Source of the DNA: JACKCP01 sp034007295
GTDB lineage: Bacteria > Desulfobacterota > Desulfobacteria > Desulfobacterales > JACKCP01
Assembly (NCBI GenBank): GCA_034007295.1
Contig: JAVERC010000015.1
Location: 1 to 64,000, forward strand
Length of the DNA stretch: 64,000 nucleotides
Direction: 5' to 3'
In this document: positions 1-10,900 of the stretch, piece after piece
How the letters are laid out: every line of letters begins with the position of its first letter
Position numbering within the stretch: position 1 is the stretch's first letter
Notes under the pieces: model-generated
What the model was told of the DNA's origin: nothing
Databases searched by the model: none
Seen by the model: only the letters and a program-made list of their open reading frames with translations
Translations under genes and position numbers: made by a program

Positions 1-2067
1 AAAACCCTTTGTCCATGACATTGAAAGTGCAGGCTCAAAAATATTTTTCTTTGAAGAAAGTGCAACTTCTGCAAAAGGCCTCATATTGTCAACATGATTT
101 AAAAAATCAAAGCATCTTATTATATCATAATGTTCACAGATCATTTCCCCTGTTGCTCTCATCATATTTTTGGACTGAGGCTTATAACCAAGAACATTTG
201 TTGATCTAACAAGAATCTGCTTCATTGTTTCAGGGGCCATTTTGTCAGAATTCCATTCAGCGGCTTCTGAAAAAGGATATGTCATGTTGCCAAGCATTGC
301 CACATGAAAATGAGCTCCCCCTCCGTTTTCAATAGAAAAGAAATTACACCTGTCAAGATATGGAGCAATAAGCCTGTCTTCTGCAAGCCTGAATCTGTTC
401 CCACTGTTTGACTGGGTCTGATCCCTTGGGGTTGTGTCTGTAAAATGCACATAATCTGTATCTCTCACAAAATCTAAAACAGAGTCTCTATCACCTCTTG
501 GATAAGGAGATTTATATTGCTCTTCTTCAGAAAGATCAGGAAGTACAACATTTAATTTACCAAGCCTTTTATCATGAATTCCCCTGTATTCACCAAGAGA
601 AACATACTCGTTCCACCCTTTGGCTGAAATATCTGCAATAAGCCTTGAAAGTCTTAATGCTTCAGGCTGCCTGTCAATATAATTAAAAAGATCAGGATTT
701 TTAAGAATAAAATTAGTATCAAATTCTCCAAGATTGAACTCTTCGCGATTAAGCAGCTCCCTGTAAAAAGGGATTGTGGTTTTGACACCGCTAATCATAT
801 ATTCCCTTAGAGCTCTTCTCATCAATTGAGCAGTTTTTTCCCATGTATTTCCATGGGTAATGAGAAGCGATGCTGCAGAATCGTATTGAGAAGGGAATTC
901 ATATCCTGCTGTAACGCATGAGTCTACCCTTACGCCCTGGCCTCCAGGAGAAATATACCTTGTAATTCTTCCTGCATTTGGAGAAAAATTATTTTTAGGA
1001 TCTTCACAATTTACCCTTATCTGCATTGCAAACTGATTTGGCTTTGTATTTTCTTCAGTGAGTCTTAAAGGAAGCCCGAATGCAAGAAGTATTTGCTCTT
1101 CTACAAGGTCTATTCCATACCTGCATTCAGTAATTCCGTGCTCAACCTGAAGTCTTGTATTTACTTCAATAAGATAAGGCGTACCGTCTGGTTCAACAAG
1201 GAACTCAACAGTACAAAGAGTATGATAATTAACAGCCTTTGCAAGTTTTACAGAATATTCCTTAAGTCTTGTTCTTAATTTACCTGTCATTTTTGGCCAT
1301 GGAGAAGGTGTAATTTCGACAAGTTTCTGATGATTTCTCTGAATTGTGCAGTCTCTTTCATCAAAGGCAAAAACATTGCCGTATTTGTCAGCTGCTATCT
1401 GAATTTCAATATGTCTTACATTTTTAAGAAGTTTTTCTACATAAATTCTTGGGTTTCCAAAAGCTGCTTCAGCCATTGCAGAAGATTTCTGGAAAGCAGA
1501 TTCTAGCTGTTCATCTGAATATACTTCATAAATTCCTCTTCCGCCACCGCCGCCTTCTGCCTTGAGCATGATGGGAAAACCAATTTCATGGGCAATTTTT
1601 CTGGCTTCAGGAATATCAACAGCTTCTTCAGAACCAGGCACAACTGGAATATCAAGTTTTTTAGCAAGTTTTCTTACTGAAACTTTATTCCCAAGAGTTC
1701 TCATTGCTTCCTGCTCTGGCCCGATAAAAATAATACCTGCTTCCCTGCATTTCCTTGGGAATGAGTCGTCTTCAGCTGCAAATCCCCAGCCAGGATGGAT
1801 TGCAATAACATTTTTTTCCTTTGACTTTCTTATGATCTTATCTAGATCAAGATAGGCTGAAGACTCCTTTCCAAGCAGCATAAGCTGCTGTGCACTGATT
1901 GCAGCAGGAGATGTTTTATCAATATCTGTAGCCGTAACCATTGAAATTGCACCAGGAATTTCTGATATGGCCCTTGAAATACGTCTGGCAGTAATCCCTC
2001 TGTTTGCTATAAGGATCGGCCTTCCTTTAACTTCGTCTAAAAATTCAAGAAAAGTTTTTTGTTTCAT
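1..2067 (-). CDS. pyc: Pyruvate carboxylase-type biotin-dependent carboxylase (3' end outside window)
   Basis: The reading frame is open from an ATG at 2067 to the window edge, so 689 N-terminal residues are visible. Residues about 15-470 are a biotin carboxylase: the ATP-grasp glycine loop KAEGGGGGRG and the carboxylase signature EVNTRLQVEHGITE are both intact. After a linker, a HMGL-like carboxyltransferase domain begins near residue 530 with DTTPRDQTQS, matching the metal/substrate motif DTTxRDxxQS of pyruvate carboxylase. Biotin carboxylase fused ahead of this carboxyltransferase is the pyruvate carboxylase order, making oxaloacetate from pyruvate, bicarbonate and ATP. A biotinyl-carrier domain would be expected beyond the left edge and is not seen. 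birA lies just upstream on the same strand, 35 bp away, so the enzyme and its biotinylating ligase are probably co-transcribed. A related decarboxylase or acyl-CoA specificity cannot be excluded. Confidence 0.85.
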   Translation of the reverse strand, partial: MKQKTFLEFLDEVKGRPILIANRGITARRISRAISEIPGAISMVTATDIDKTSPAAISAQQLMLLGKESSAYLDLDKIIRKSKEKNVIAIHPGWGFAAEDDSFPRKCREAGIIFIGPEQEAMRTLGNKVSVRKLAKKLDIPVVPGSEEAVDIPEARKIAHEIGFPIMLKAEGGGGGRGIYEVYSDEQLESAFQKSSAMAEAAFGNPRIYVEKLLKNVRHIEIQIAADKYGNVFAFDERDCTIQRNHQKLVEITPSPWPKMTGKLRTRLKEYSVKLAKAVNYHTLCTVEFLVEPDGTPYLIEVNTRLQVEHGITECRYGIDLVEEQILLAFGLPLRLTEENTKPNQFAMQIRVNCEDPKNNFSPNAGRITRYISPGGQGVRVDSCVTAGYEFPSQYDSAASLLITHGNTWEKTAQLMRRALREYMISGVKTTIPFYRELLNREEFNLGEFDTNFILKNPDLFNYIDRQPEALRLSRLIADISAKGWNEYVSLGEYRGIHDKRLGKLNVVLPDLSEEEQYKSPYPRGDRDSVLDFVRDTDYVHFTDTTPRDQTQSNSGNRFRLAEDRLIAPYLDRCNFFSIENGGGAHFHVAMLGNMTYPFSEAAEWNSDKMAPETMKQILVRSTNVLGYKPQSKNMMRATGEMICEHYDIIRCFDFLNHVDNMRPFAEVALSSKKNIFEPALSMSWTKGF

Positions 2068-2101
2068 AACCACCTTTATCCTCTAATAAATATTTATTTT
2101 T

Positions 2102-2971
2102 TTAATGATTTACAGACCTTATCCTACCCGAATACACTACCTTTGTCACTCTCCCGTCATAAAGTAAAAGACCACCTTCTTCAGAAAGCCCTTTTAGAAT
2201 ATATTTTTGAATTCCACTATAAGGATCATCTAAAAAGACTTCTTCGTTCAACCAGACCATTTTTTGAATTAAACTATTAATTAGATCAGAAGGCGACTCT
2301 TTTGCAAGTCTTTTATTAAAAAAATTAAAAACATGCTCAAGAACAAGAGTCCAGAATAACAACGGGCTTTTGATCACAACTTTTTCTTCATAAAGCGATA
2401 CAGGCAGAATTTCAAAAATGTTCTCCAAAAAATCAACCCGTTGAGAAGAAAAGAGATTAAGACCAATTCCAACTATGTAAAAATCCTTTTTTTTCTCAAC
2501 AAGTATGCCTCCAAGTTTTCTCCCCTTAAAAAAAATATCATTTGGCCATTTTATCTGGACTTTTACACCAAATTCATCCAATACCTCAGTAATAAGATTT
2601 CCAAAAATAAGGGGAAGATAATTTTCGCTCCATTTTCCATTAAATACAAGAGGTATATGAAGTGAAGCAGACAAATTTCCCTTATCAGAATACCAGATCC
2701 TTTTGTGCTGCCCTCTTCCCTTTTTCTGATTCATTGATATTAAAGAAGTAAAGTCCTTTGAAAAACCGTCCTCAATTATATCAGTAAGAGAATCCATTGT
2801 AGATTCGCACTCTTTAACAGCAAAGATGTCCCATGGTATCAAATTATTTTTCACATTTGTCCATTTGTCATCGCCAGGCTTAAATTCAAATCCGGTAAAA
2901 TCAAAATCAGGATATAAAAATTTATTATTCATATTACCAGGGACAAAAATATGCCCTTTTGATTCAATCAT
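2102..2971 (-). CDS. birA: Biotin--[acetyl-CoA-carboxylase] ligase, no DNA-binding domain
   Basis: A 289-residue biotin protein ligase that makes biotinyl-AMP and transfers biotin to a carrier lysine. The biotin/adenylate loop GRGQHKRIW is at residues 85-93, KWPND at 141-145 and KLGGILVEK at 152-160; all three are family hallmarks. There is no N-terminal winged helix as in E. coli BirA, so it is a monofunctional class I ligase and probably not a repressor. The first 45 residues are an unusual leader that does not match the catalytic core. Its position directly upstream of the biotin-dependent carboxylase gene supplies the obvious substrate. Confidence 0.93.
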   Translation of the reverse strand: MIESKGHIFVPGNMNNKFLYPDFDFTGFEFKPGDDKWTNVKNNLIPWDIFAVKECESTMDSLTDIIEDGFSKDFTSLISMNQKKGRGQHKRIWYSDKGNLSASLHIPLVFNGKWSENYLPLIFGNLITEVLDEFGVKVQIKWPNDIFFKGRKLGGILVEKKKDFYIVGIGLNLFSSQRVDFLENIFEILPVSLYEEKVVIKSPLLFWTLVLEHVFNFFNKRLAKESPSDLINSLIQKMVWLNEEVFLDDPYSGIQKYILKGLSEEGGLLLYDGRVTKVVYSGRIRSVNH

Positions 2972-3033
2972 CTAACTAGCCTTAGAATTAATTTAAGGAA
3001 AAACCTTTAAATCAGCCTTTTTAAATTCAGCCC

Positions 3034-4713
3034 CTATTTATTTTGGCCAGAAATTTTTTCCCATTGATCCCTTAATGTTATTATAAGGTTAAAAACAGGA
3101 TTATTTTTATCTGAATTTTTATCAGCTGTAAAATAGCCATTTCTTTCAAACTGGAATCTTTCCCCAAGTTTAGCGTCTTTTAACAAAGGCTCAATTTTAC
3201 AATTTTCAATTATTTTAAGCGAGTCAGGGTTAAGTGATTCCTCAAGTTCACTTTTTCCAGGATTTTCAGTGTTAAAAAGCCTGTCATAGATTTTTACTTT
3301 TGCATCAACTCCATATTTTTCCGATACCCAGTGAATTGTTCCCTTAATTTTTCTTCCATCGTGAGCATTGCCTCCCTTTGAAAGAGGATCGTAAGTGCAT
3401 CTAAGTTCAGTTACTTCACCGGTTTCGTCTTTTATGTAATCAATACATTTTATTATATAGGCGTACCTTAATCTTACTTCCCTTCCTGGCCCAAGTCTGA
3501 AAAATTTTTTTGGAGGATCTTCCATAAAATCTTCTTTTTCAATGTATATAACCTTTGAAAATGCCAACGGCCTTGTTCCCATAGATTCATCTCCAGGATG
3601 GTTTAAGCAGTCAAAAATCTCTTCCTTATCATCTTCATAATTTTCTATTACAACTTTTAATGGATTTAAAACACAAAACCTCCTTTGTGCTTTAGCATTA
3701 AGCTCATCCCTTACACAATGCTCAAACAAAGCCGCGTCAACAACTGAATCCTTTTTTGCAACCCCAATTTTTTCGCAAAAATTTCTTATTGATTCAGGAG
3801 GAACGCCTCTTCTTCTAAATCCTGCAATTGTCGGCATTCTTGGATCATCCCAACCCTCAACAATTTTTTTATTAACAAGCTCAATAAGTTTTCTTTTACT
3901 CAAAACTGTATATGAAAGATTAAGCCTTGCAAACTCAGTCTGTTCAGGCAGGCCATTTTTTGAGCTTACTCCGCTCTCACGTAAAATCCAGTCATATAAA
4001 GGACGATTATTTTCAAATTCAAGGGTACATATTGAATGAGTTACACCACTTTTAACATCAGAAAGACATTGAGCAAAATCATACATTGGATAAATTTTCC
4101 ATTTATCCCCTGTACGGTAATGGGGCATTTTCATAATTCTATAAATTGCAGGATCCCTCATCACTAAATTTGGAGAAGCCATATCTATTTTAAGCCTTAA
4201 AACCTTTGAGCCCTCTTCAAATTCTCCTTTTTTCATTTTTTCAAAAAGTTCAAGATTTTCATCAATGCTTCTGTCTCTATAAGGGCTGTTTTTACCTGCC
4301 TCAGTTAAAGTTCCTCTATATTCTCTTATTTGTTCAGAATTCAAATCACAAACATATGCCTTGCCTTTTTTTATTAGATTCAAGGCTGTTTCATAAAAAA
4401 AATCATAAAGGTCAGAAGCATAAGACAGATTATCATTCCAGTCAAAACCAAGCCATTTTACATCTTCTTTTATTGCTTCAACAAAAACAATATCTTCTTT
4501 TACCGGGTTTGTATCATCAAATCTTAAATGACATTTTCCGCCAAATTCCTTTGCCATTCCAAAATTAAGGCAGATTGATTTTGCATGTCCTATATGAAGA
4601 AACCCGTTTGGCTCAGGTGGAAACCTTGTTTCTACTGTTTTATATTTCCCTGATTCAAGGTCTTTTTTAATTTTAGTTCTAATAAAATGTGAAGAAATTT
4701 CATTATCGCTCAT
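3034..4713 (-). CDS. glnS: Glutaminyl-tRNA synthetase
   Basis: Class I aminoacyl-tRNA synthetase of 559 residues that charges tRNA-Gln with glutamine. The first signature, PPEPNGFLHIGHAKS, lies at about residues 32-46 with HIGH intact. The second, VLSKRK, is near residue 270. The anticodon-binding beta-barrel domains fill the C-terminal 220 residues. Length and motif order match bacterial GlnS rather than GltX: the N-terminus reads TRFPPEPNG, and the KMSKS-like loop VLSKRK is the GlnRS form. It is followed closely by birA on the same strand and is divergent from the large sensor kinase at 4946. Confidence 0.96.
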   Translation of the reverse strand: MSDNEISSHFIRTKIKKDLESGKYKTVETRFPPEPNGFLHIGHAKSICLNFGMAKEFGGKCHLRFDDTNPVKEDIVFVEAIKEDVKWLGFDWNDNLSYASDLYDFFYETALNLIKKGKAYVCDLNSEQIREYRGTLTEAGKNSPYRDRSIDENLELFEKMKKGEFEEGSKVLRLKIDMASPNLVMRDPAIYRIMKMPHYRTGDKWKIYPMYDFAQCLSDVKSGVTHSICTLEFENNRPLYDWILRESGVSSKNGLPEQTEFARLNLSYTVLSKRKLIELVNKKIVEGWDDPRMPTIAGFRRRGVPPESIRNFCEKIGVAKKDSVVDAALFEHCVRDELNAKAQRRFCVLNPLKVVIENYEDDKEEIFDCLNHPGDESMGTRPLAFSKVIYIEKEDFMEDPPKKFFRLGPGREVRLRYAYIIKCIDYIKDETGEVTELRCTYDPLSKGGNAHDGRKIKGTIHWVSEKYGVDAKVKIYDRLFNTENPGKSELEESLNPDSLKIIENCKIEPLLKDAKLGERFQFERNGYFTADKNSDKNNPVFNLIITLRDQWEKISGQNK

Positions 4714-4945
4714 TTTTTTTCCCTGTAATTAATTAGCCTAATTAAACAATTTTTTAAAAAATTTATTTTTAAGTCCTATTTTGGAAACCTTTAATAAATT
4801 TTATATTTCCAATTATCATATTAACTTAAAAAAGCAAAATTTTACTTTAACAAGTATTATTTATTCAAAAATTGTATTTTAATTTAATTTTCTGATATTA
4901 TCCCCTTCAAAAATCAAATTTGAAAAAACCAGGAAAACCATATTA
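4714..4945. promoter_or_regulatory. Divergent intergenic region between glnS and the multi-domain kinase
   Basis: A 232-bp, very AT-rich stretch separating two divergent genes, so it must carry promoters for both. An AGGAAAACC ribosome-binding sequence precedes the ATG at 4946. I could not pick out a single convincing -35/-10 pair among the many TA-rich hexamers. Confidence 0.45.
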
Positions 4946-7900
4946 ATGGAAATTATTCAAAACAAATACAGAATTACAGGATTCTTAGCAAAAAAACCCG
5001 GATTCACCTCATATGAAGCTGTAAATATTCTTAACAAAGAAAACATAGTTTTAAGGAAATATGATGCTTTTATAAATTCTATAGAATTTGATGAATTAAA
5101 AAAACAACTTTTAAAACTAAAACAACACCCTATAGATAAAACAGCACCGATTTTAGATATTACAACTGAAAATTCCAGCGGAAAACTTATTGTAGTTTTT
5201 GAAAGACCGCCTGGAAGACCTTTATCAACTTTTTTTGGCAAAACATTCAATCAAAAAAAAAATCACCCTTTTTCTTCAACTACAGCTTTTCTTGACCTTG
5301 CATGCAAAATAACAGAACTTTTAAAATCAGTTCACAAAAATGATATTCCATACTTAAATATTCATCCTGCCTCAATTTTTATTGATGGGAATGACAATAT
5401 AAATGCTCTTCCACCTTCTTTTAGCTCATTTTCAATTTTAAAAACACCAGCCCCACATAATGAGGCTATAGAAAATTTCATGTATTATCTTGCTCCTGAA
5501 CAGATTGAAAGCTACAGCGAAGGAATAGATTTTAGAACAGATTTTTATTCTGCAGGGGTTTTATTTTATGAGTGTCTTACAGGCCTTGTTCCATTTGAAG
5601 ATATTAAGGATAAAGACAGCTTTATAAATGCTCTTGTTTCAAAAAATCCAATTCAGGAAAAACCTCCTGAAATTTTTCCACCTATACTGAAAATTATTGA
5701 AAAACTTTTATCCAAATCCAAAGAAAAGCGTTATCAATCTGTGTATGGGCTTAACTATGATCTCACAAGATGCCTTGAAGCTTATAAAGAAAAGAATTCT
5801 ATAGCCTCTTTTACACCAGGTCTTAGAGATATTTCAGGAAATTTTTCAATCTCAGATAAAATTTATGGAAGAGAAACCGAATTAAGCAGACTTTTAATTG
5901 CTTTTTACAAGGCTGCAAAAGGATACAAGGAAAACATTTTTCTTAAAGGCGACCCAGGAATAGGCAAAACAAAACTTATAAACGAGTTCCAAAAAAATGT
6001 AAGCGAGGCTGGAGGAATTGTAATTTCTGGGAAATTTTCCCAAAAAAACAGAAACCAGCCATATTCTGCATTTAAAGATGCTTTTTCACAATTTATACGC
6101 GATGTATTTTCCAAAGGTGAAGACAGTGCTGAAAGACTGAGGGAAAGTTTTACTCAAAATTTAAAACACAATTCTAAAATTCTTTCCGACTTTATTCCAG
6201 AGATTTCAATGCTTATAAATTCTGATGAAGAACTTGAAGAAAAATTTCCTGTAACTAATAAAAACAGATTTTTCACAGCATGCAGAAAATTTCTTGAATC
6301 CTGTTTATCCTTTGCAAATCCTGTAATGCTGTTTCTTGATGACCTGCACTGGGCAGACACTGCAAGCCTTGAGCTTTTTTCTCTGATATCCAGATATTTC
6401 CAAGGAGGTTCTCTTCTTGTAATTGGTGCATTCAGAAACACAAACAATCATTCTACAAAATATATTTATGAAATTATGGAATCAATGAGGGAAAACTATA
6501 TTCCCTTTGAAATAATTGAACTTGAACCTCTTGCAACACATCACATTTCAGAACTTATTCAAGACAGCTTTGGCAATGATCCCGGCGAAAATGTTGCCCT
6601 GGCAAATTTAATTTTTCAGCAGACAGGAGGAAATCCATTTCAAATTCACCAGTATATTTTTTCAATTCATGCTGCAAAATTAATTTACTATGATTTTGAT
6701 TCAGGAATATGGAAATGGGACTTTGATTCAATTTACAGACAAAGCAGGCAAAATTTTTCAAGAAATTATATTAATGAAATTTTAAAAAAATTCTCTGAAA
6801 AAACTTTTGAACTTCTTTCTATGGCAGCATGCTCCGGAACATTTTTTTCAAAGTCAAGACTTTCTCTTATCTCAGAACTTCCTGAAAATGAAATATCAGC
6901 ATTAATTGAACCAGCCTTTTACTCAGGATTAATCTTTAAAACAAACAAAGACAACAATGAAATTTATTATTTCAGACATGACAATATTCAGCAGACAATT
7001 CTTGATTCCATGTCCTTTGAAAAAAGAAAAAAACTCCATTTATTTATTGGTGAAAAACTTTTTTCCAGAATTAAAATCAATGAGTTTGAAAAATTAGAGA
7101 GTTCAACTTCAAAAAATGAAATTTTATATGAAACATTATATCATTTTAATGAGGGATCAGACCTTCTGCCTAAAGAACAAAGACTTGAAATTGCAAAACT
7201 CAATTTAAAAGCAGCAAAAAATGCCATAAGGTCAAGTTCGGGAAGTACAGCAATGAAATTTCTTGAAAAAGCAGTCTCGTTGCTTGGAGCAAATATGTGG
7301 AAAGAATCACCTGACCTTGCGACCCAAATTTCCATTGAATCTGGATATTCTGCACTTTTATCTGGTGATTATGAAAAAGTAAGAGAAAATGCAAAAAAAA
7401 TACTTTTGAATAACAAAAACATTTTAAGCCAGGTTAAAGCCTATGAACTGCTTATCAACTCTCAAATATCTGACAATAAACTTGAAAGTTCAATAAAATC
7501 AGGAATTTTTATTTTAGGAAAGCTTGGAATAATAATAAATGAATATCCCGGAAAATTTAAAATTTTTTATAGCGTTTTAAAAACAAAACTATTGCTTGGT
7601 CCAAATCCTGGTATAAAAATTAAAAGCTTAAAATCAATGGAAGATAAGGTTATGATTACAACCATGAGAATCTTATCCCTTCTTTTGACTCCAAGCTATC
7701 TGTCATACCCTGACCTTCATCCTGTACTTTGTGCACTTATGGTAAAAATAAGCCTTAAATACGGAATCTGTTCAGAAACCTCATATGCCTTATCTGCCTT
7801 TGGAATATCTGTAAATAAAACCCTGAACGACTATGAATATGCATCTTTTTTAGGGAATTTAAGTCTTGAAATCGGAGAAAAAAACAACCATTCCATTGGA

Positions 7901-10900
7901 TATGCAAGGTCTTTAATTGTAAATTCAATTTTTTTAAATCATTGGCAAAATCCTGTCAATTCATGCCTTCCAATGTTAAGAAAAGGAAAAGAAACAGCCT
8001 TTGAACTTGGTGATTTTGAATTTGGCTCCCATGCAATGCACGCACTTTTGAGTTATTCGCTTTTTGCAGGCCACCCTCTTCCAAATATAAGAAAAGAACT
8101 TGAAATAACAGAAATAACCATGGAACAAATGGGCCAAAAGCTTGCACTTAACCATTTGAGAATTTTTTTAAAACTTACAAAAATTTTTTTAAAGGAATCT
8201 GAATTAAGGCCTCTTTCACAACAAGATATTTTAACCAAACCGAAAATCAGCGATGGAATAAATGAAATACCTGATATTACAGGAAAATTTTTAATAAATT
8301 TTGCAAACAGCTTTATTTATCTTTACATGAACAATATTCCAAAAGCAGACAAATACTGGAAAGAAGCCAACAAAAATATTAAAGGCGGTTCATCTCTACT
8401 TATTTACCCATACCATCTTTTTATTGGTGCTCTAATTTCTTTGTTAAAATACGAAAAAATAACAAACAACAAATATCAAAATCATATTGTTGAAGAATTT
8501 TCTGAAAGAACAAAAAAATTTAGAAAATTTGCTAACTTATCTCCTGTAAACCACTACCACAGATATATTTTGATAAAAGCTGAAAAAGCTAGAATCTCAA
8601 AAAATTTTCCAAAAGCAGAATTTTTTTATCAGCAGGCAATAAATCAGGCAAGGGAAAATGACCTTACCCAGGATGAAGCTCTTTTTGCTGAACGGGCCTA
8701 CATATTTTATAGAGAAACCGACAAAAACAAAACTGCATACAATTATCTGAATCAGGCTGTTGCAGCCTATAAAAAATGGGGATGTCTTTTAAAATTATCA
8801 AGTCTTATTGGTTCAGAAAACTTAAAAATCAATTCTGAAATTAAGTACTTTTCCGAGCCTGAATTCCCACTTAGAAATTTCCCAAAAATTTTCAGAGCAC
8901 TAAGGCTTTTATCTGAAAAAGTTATAAAAAGTGAGCTTATTTTACAATTAATGGATATTGTAACAGATATTTCAGGTGCAACGCACGGGTATTTTATTGA
9001 GCTTAAAAAAAATATCCCTGTTGTTTCAGCCTCAGCCTCAGCAGATACGGGCCCAGAATTTTATGACCCAGGAGCTGCAATTTCTTCTTTTTCAGGAATA
9101 CTTGAGCCGGTCGTTCATAATGTTTTCCAGACAAGACAAACTTTTTTCCCTGAACAGATTTCAAGGGAATATTCAAAACTTTTTACTCCTGATGCTGAAA
9201 AAATACCAAAATCAGTAATCTGTCTCCCTGTGATAAGACGCCAGAATTTAAAAGGTGTAATTTATCTTGAAAATATTGACATAAAAAATGTTTTTACCCA
9301 GGACAAGGTTGAGCTTTTGACAATCATCTGTGCTCACACAGCCATCTGCCTTGAAAACATGGAAAAATTTACAAGTCTTATAGAAAAAATCGGCGACAAA
9401 AAACAAGCACAAAATATTATTCAGGAAACAACAACAAAACTTGAGGAAAGAATAAAACAAAGAACCGAGGACCTGATAAAACTAAATACCAAACTTCAAA
9501 AAGAAGTTGAATTCAAGCTTAAGGCCGAAAAAGCACTTATTCAAAGTGAAACCAAATACAGAACCCTTGTTGAGAGAATGAATGACGGGCTTGGAGTCCA
9601 AGATAAAAACAGAGTCATAACCTATGTAAATGCCAGAATGTGTGCCATAACAGGCTACAGCCAGTCTGAAATGATAGGCAGAAAATCCTATGAACTTTTA
9701 CAAGAAATTGTAGATGATCCTTCAATTTTCCATCCATCAAACCTTAAACAAAGCATTGTTTTTGAGCATGAGATAAAAACAAAGGATAATAATAAACTTA
9801 CCGTTCTGTTCCAGGGACAAAACCTTTATGACAATGAAGGAAACTATGAGGGCAGTTTTGCTGTAATAACAGATATTACAGAACTCAAACAGCTCACTCT
9901 TGAAATTGCAGAAAGAGAAGAACAGATAAGAGCCCTTATAAATGCTACAAGAGATTCTGTAATAATGATAGATTCTAAAGGATTTATAATTACTGCCAAC
10001 AAAATAGCTGCCAAACGCTTTGGATTCACACCTAAAGAATTTATTGGGAAAAAAATTTTTGATCTTTTCCCTGAAAACTTTATAAAACATCAAAAAAAAT
10101 ACATAAATGAAGTGACAAATACAGGGCAAATAATAAGATTTCAGGATTCAGCAGGAGAATTTATTTATGACATAACCCTTTACCCTGTAAAAAGAAACAA
10201 AAACCAAATAGACAGAATTGCCATATATGCCAAAGATATTACTGAACTAAAAAAAGCTGAAGAACAAATAAGCTCACTTACCAAGGAAATTATAAAGGCC
10301 CAGGAAAATGAAAGAAAAAAAATTGCACTTGATCTTCATGACCATGTAGCTCAAAATTTATCCTTTTTAAAAATAACAGCTGATTCTTTAAAAAATACTA
10401 AAGAAAGCGATCTTCAAAACAAAATTCTAATTCTTTCAAACGGCTTAAAAGATTCAATTGCTGATATAAGACATATTTCATACGATTTAAGACCACCAAA
10501 CCTTGATGAACTAGGCCTTGTAAAAGCAATTTATCAACATTGTGAAGATTTTTCATTTAAGCATGGAATTGAAATTGACTTTACCTCTGCAGGCATAGAA
10601 AACATTAAATTCAGTTTTGACATAGAAATAAACATATTCAGAATTATCCAGGAAGCACTTAATAATATTTTAAAACATTCAAAGGCAAATATGGCAAGAA
10701 TAAGGCTTATCGCCTCATACCCAAGGGTAATTCTGCGCATTGAAGACAATGGGAAAGGCTTTGATGTAAAAACAGAATCCGATTTAAGTGCTGCCGGCGA
10801 AAAAATGGGGCTCAAGGGAATGAGGGAAAGGATTTCTCTTATTGGAGGTAAAATGGAAATCAATTCAGTACTTGGAACAGGCACAAAAATTGTTGCAGAA

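Noticed and set aside
9737..10129. A 130-codon minus-strand frame inside the large sensor gene
   Set aside because: Lies wholly within the PAS/histidine kinase coding region; its peptide is low-complexity Phe/Tyr/Ser-rich with no motif and no ribosome-binding site.
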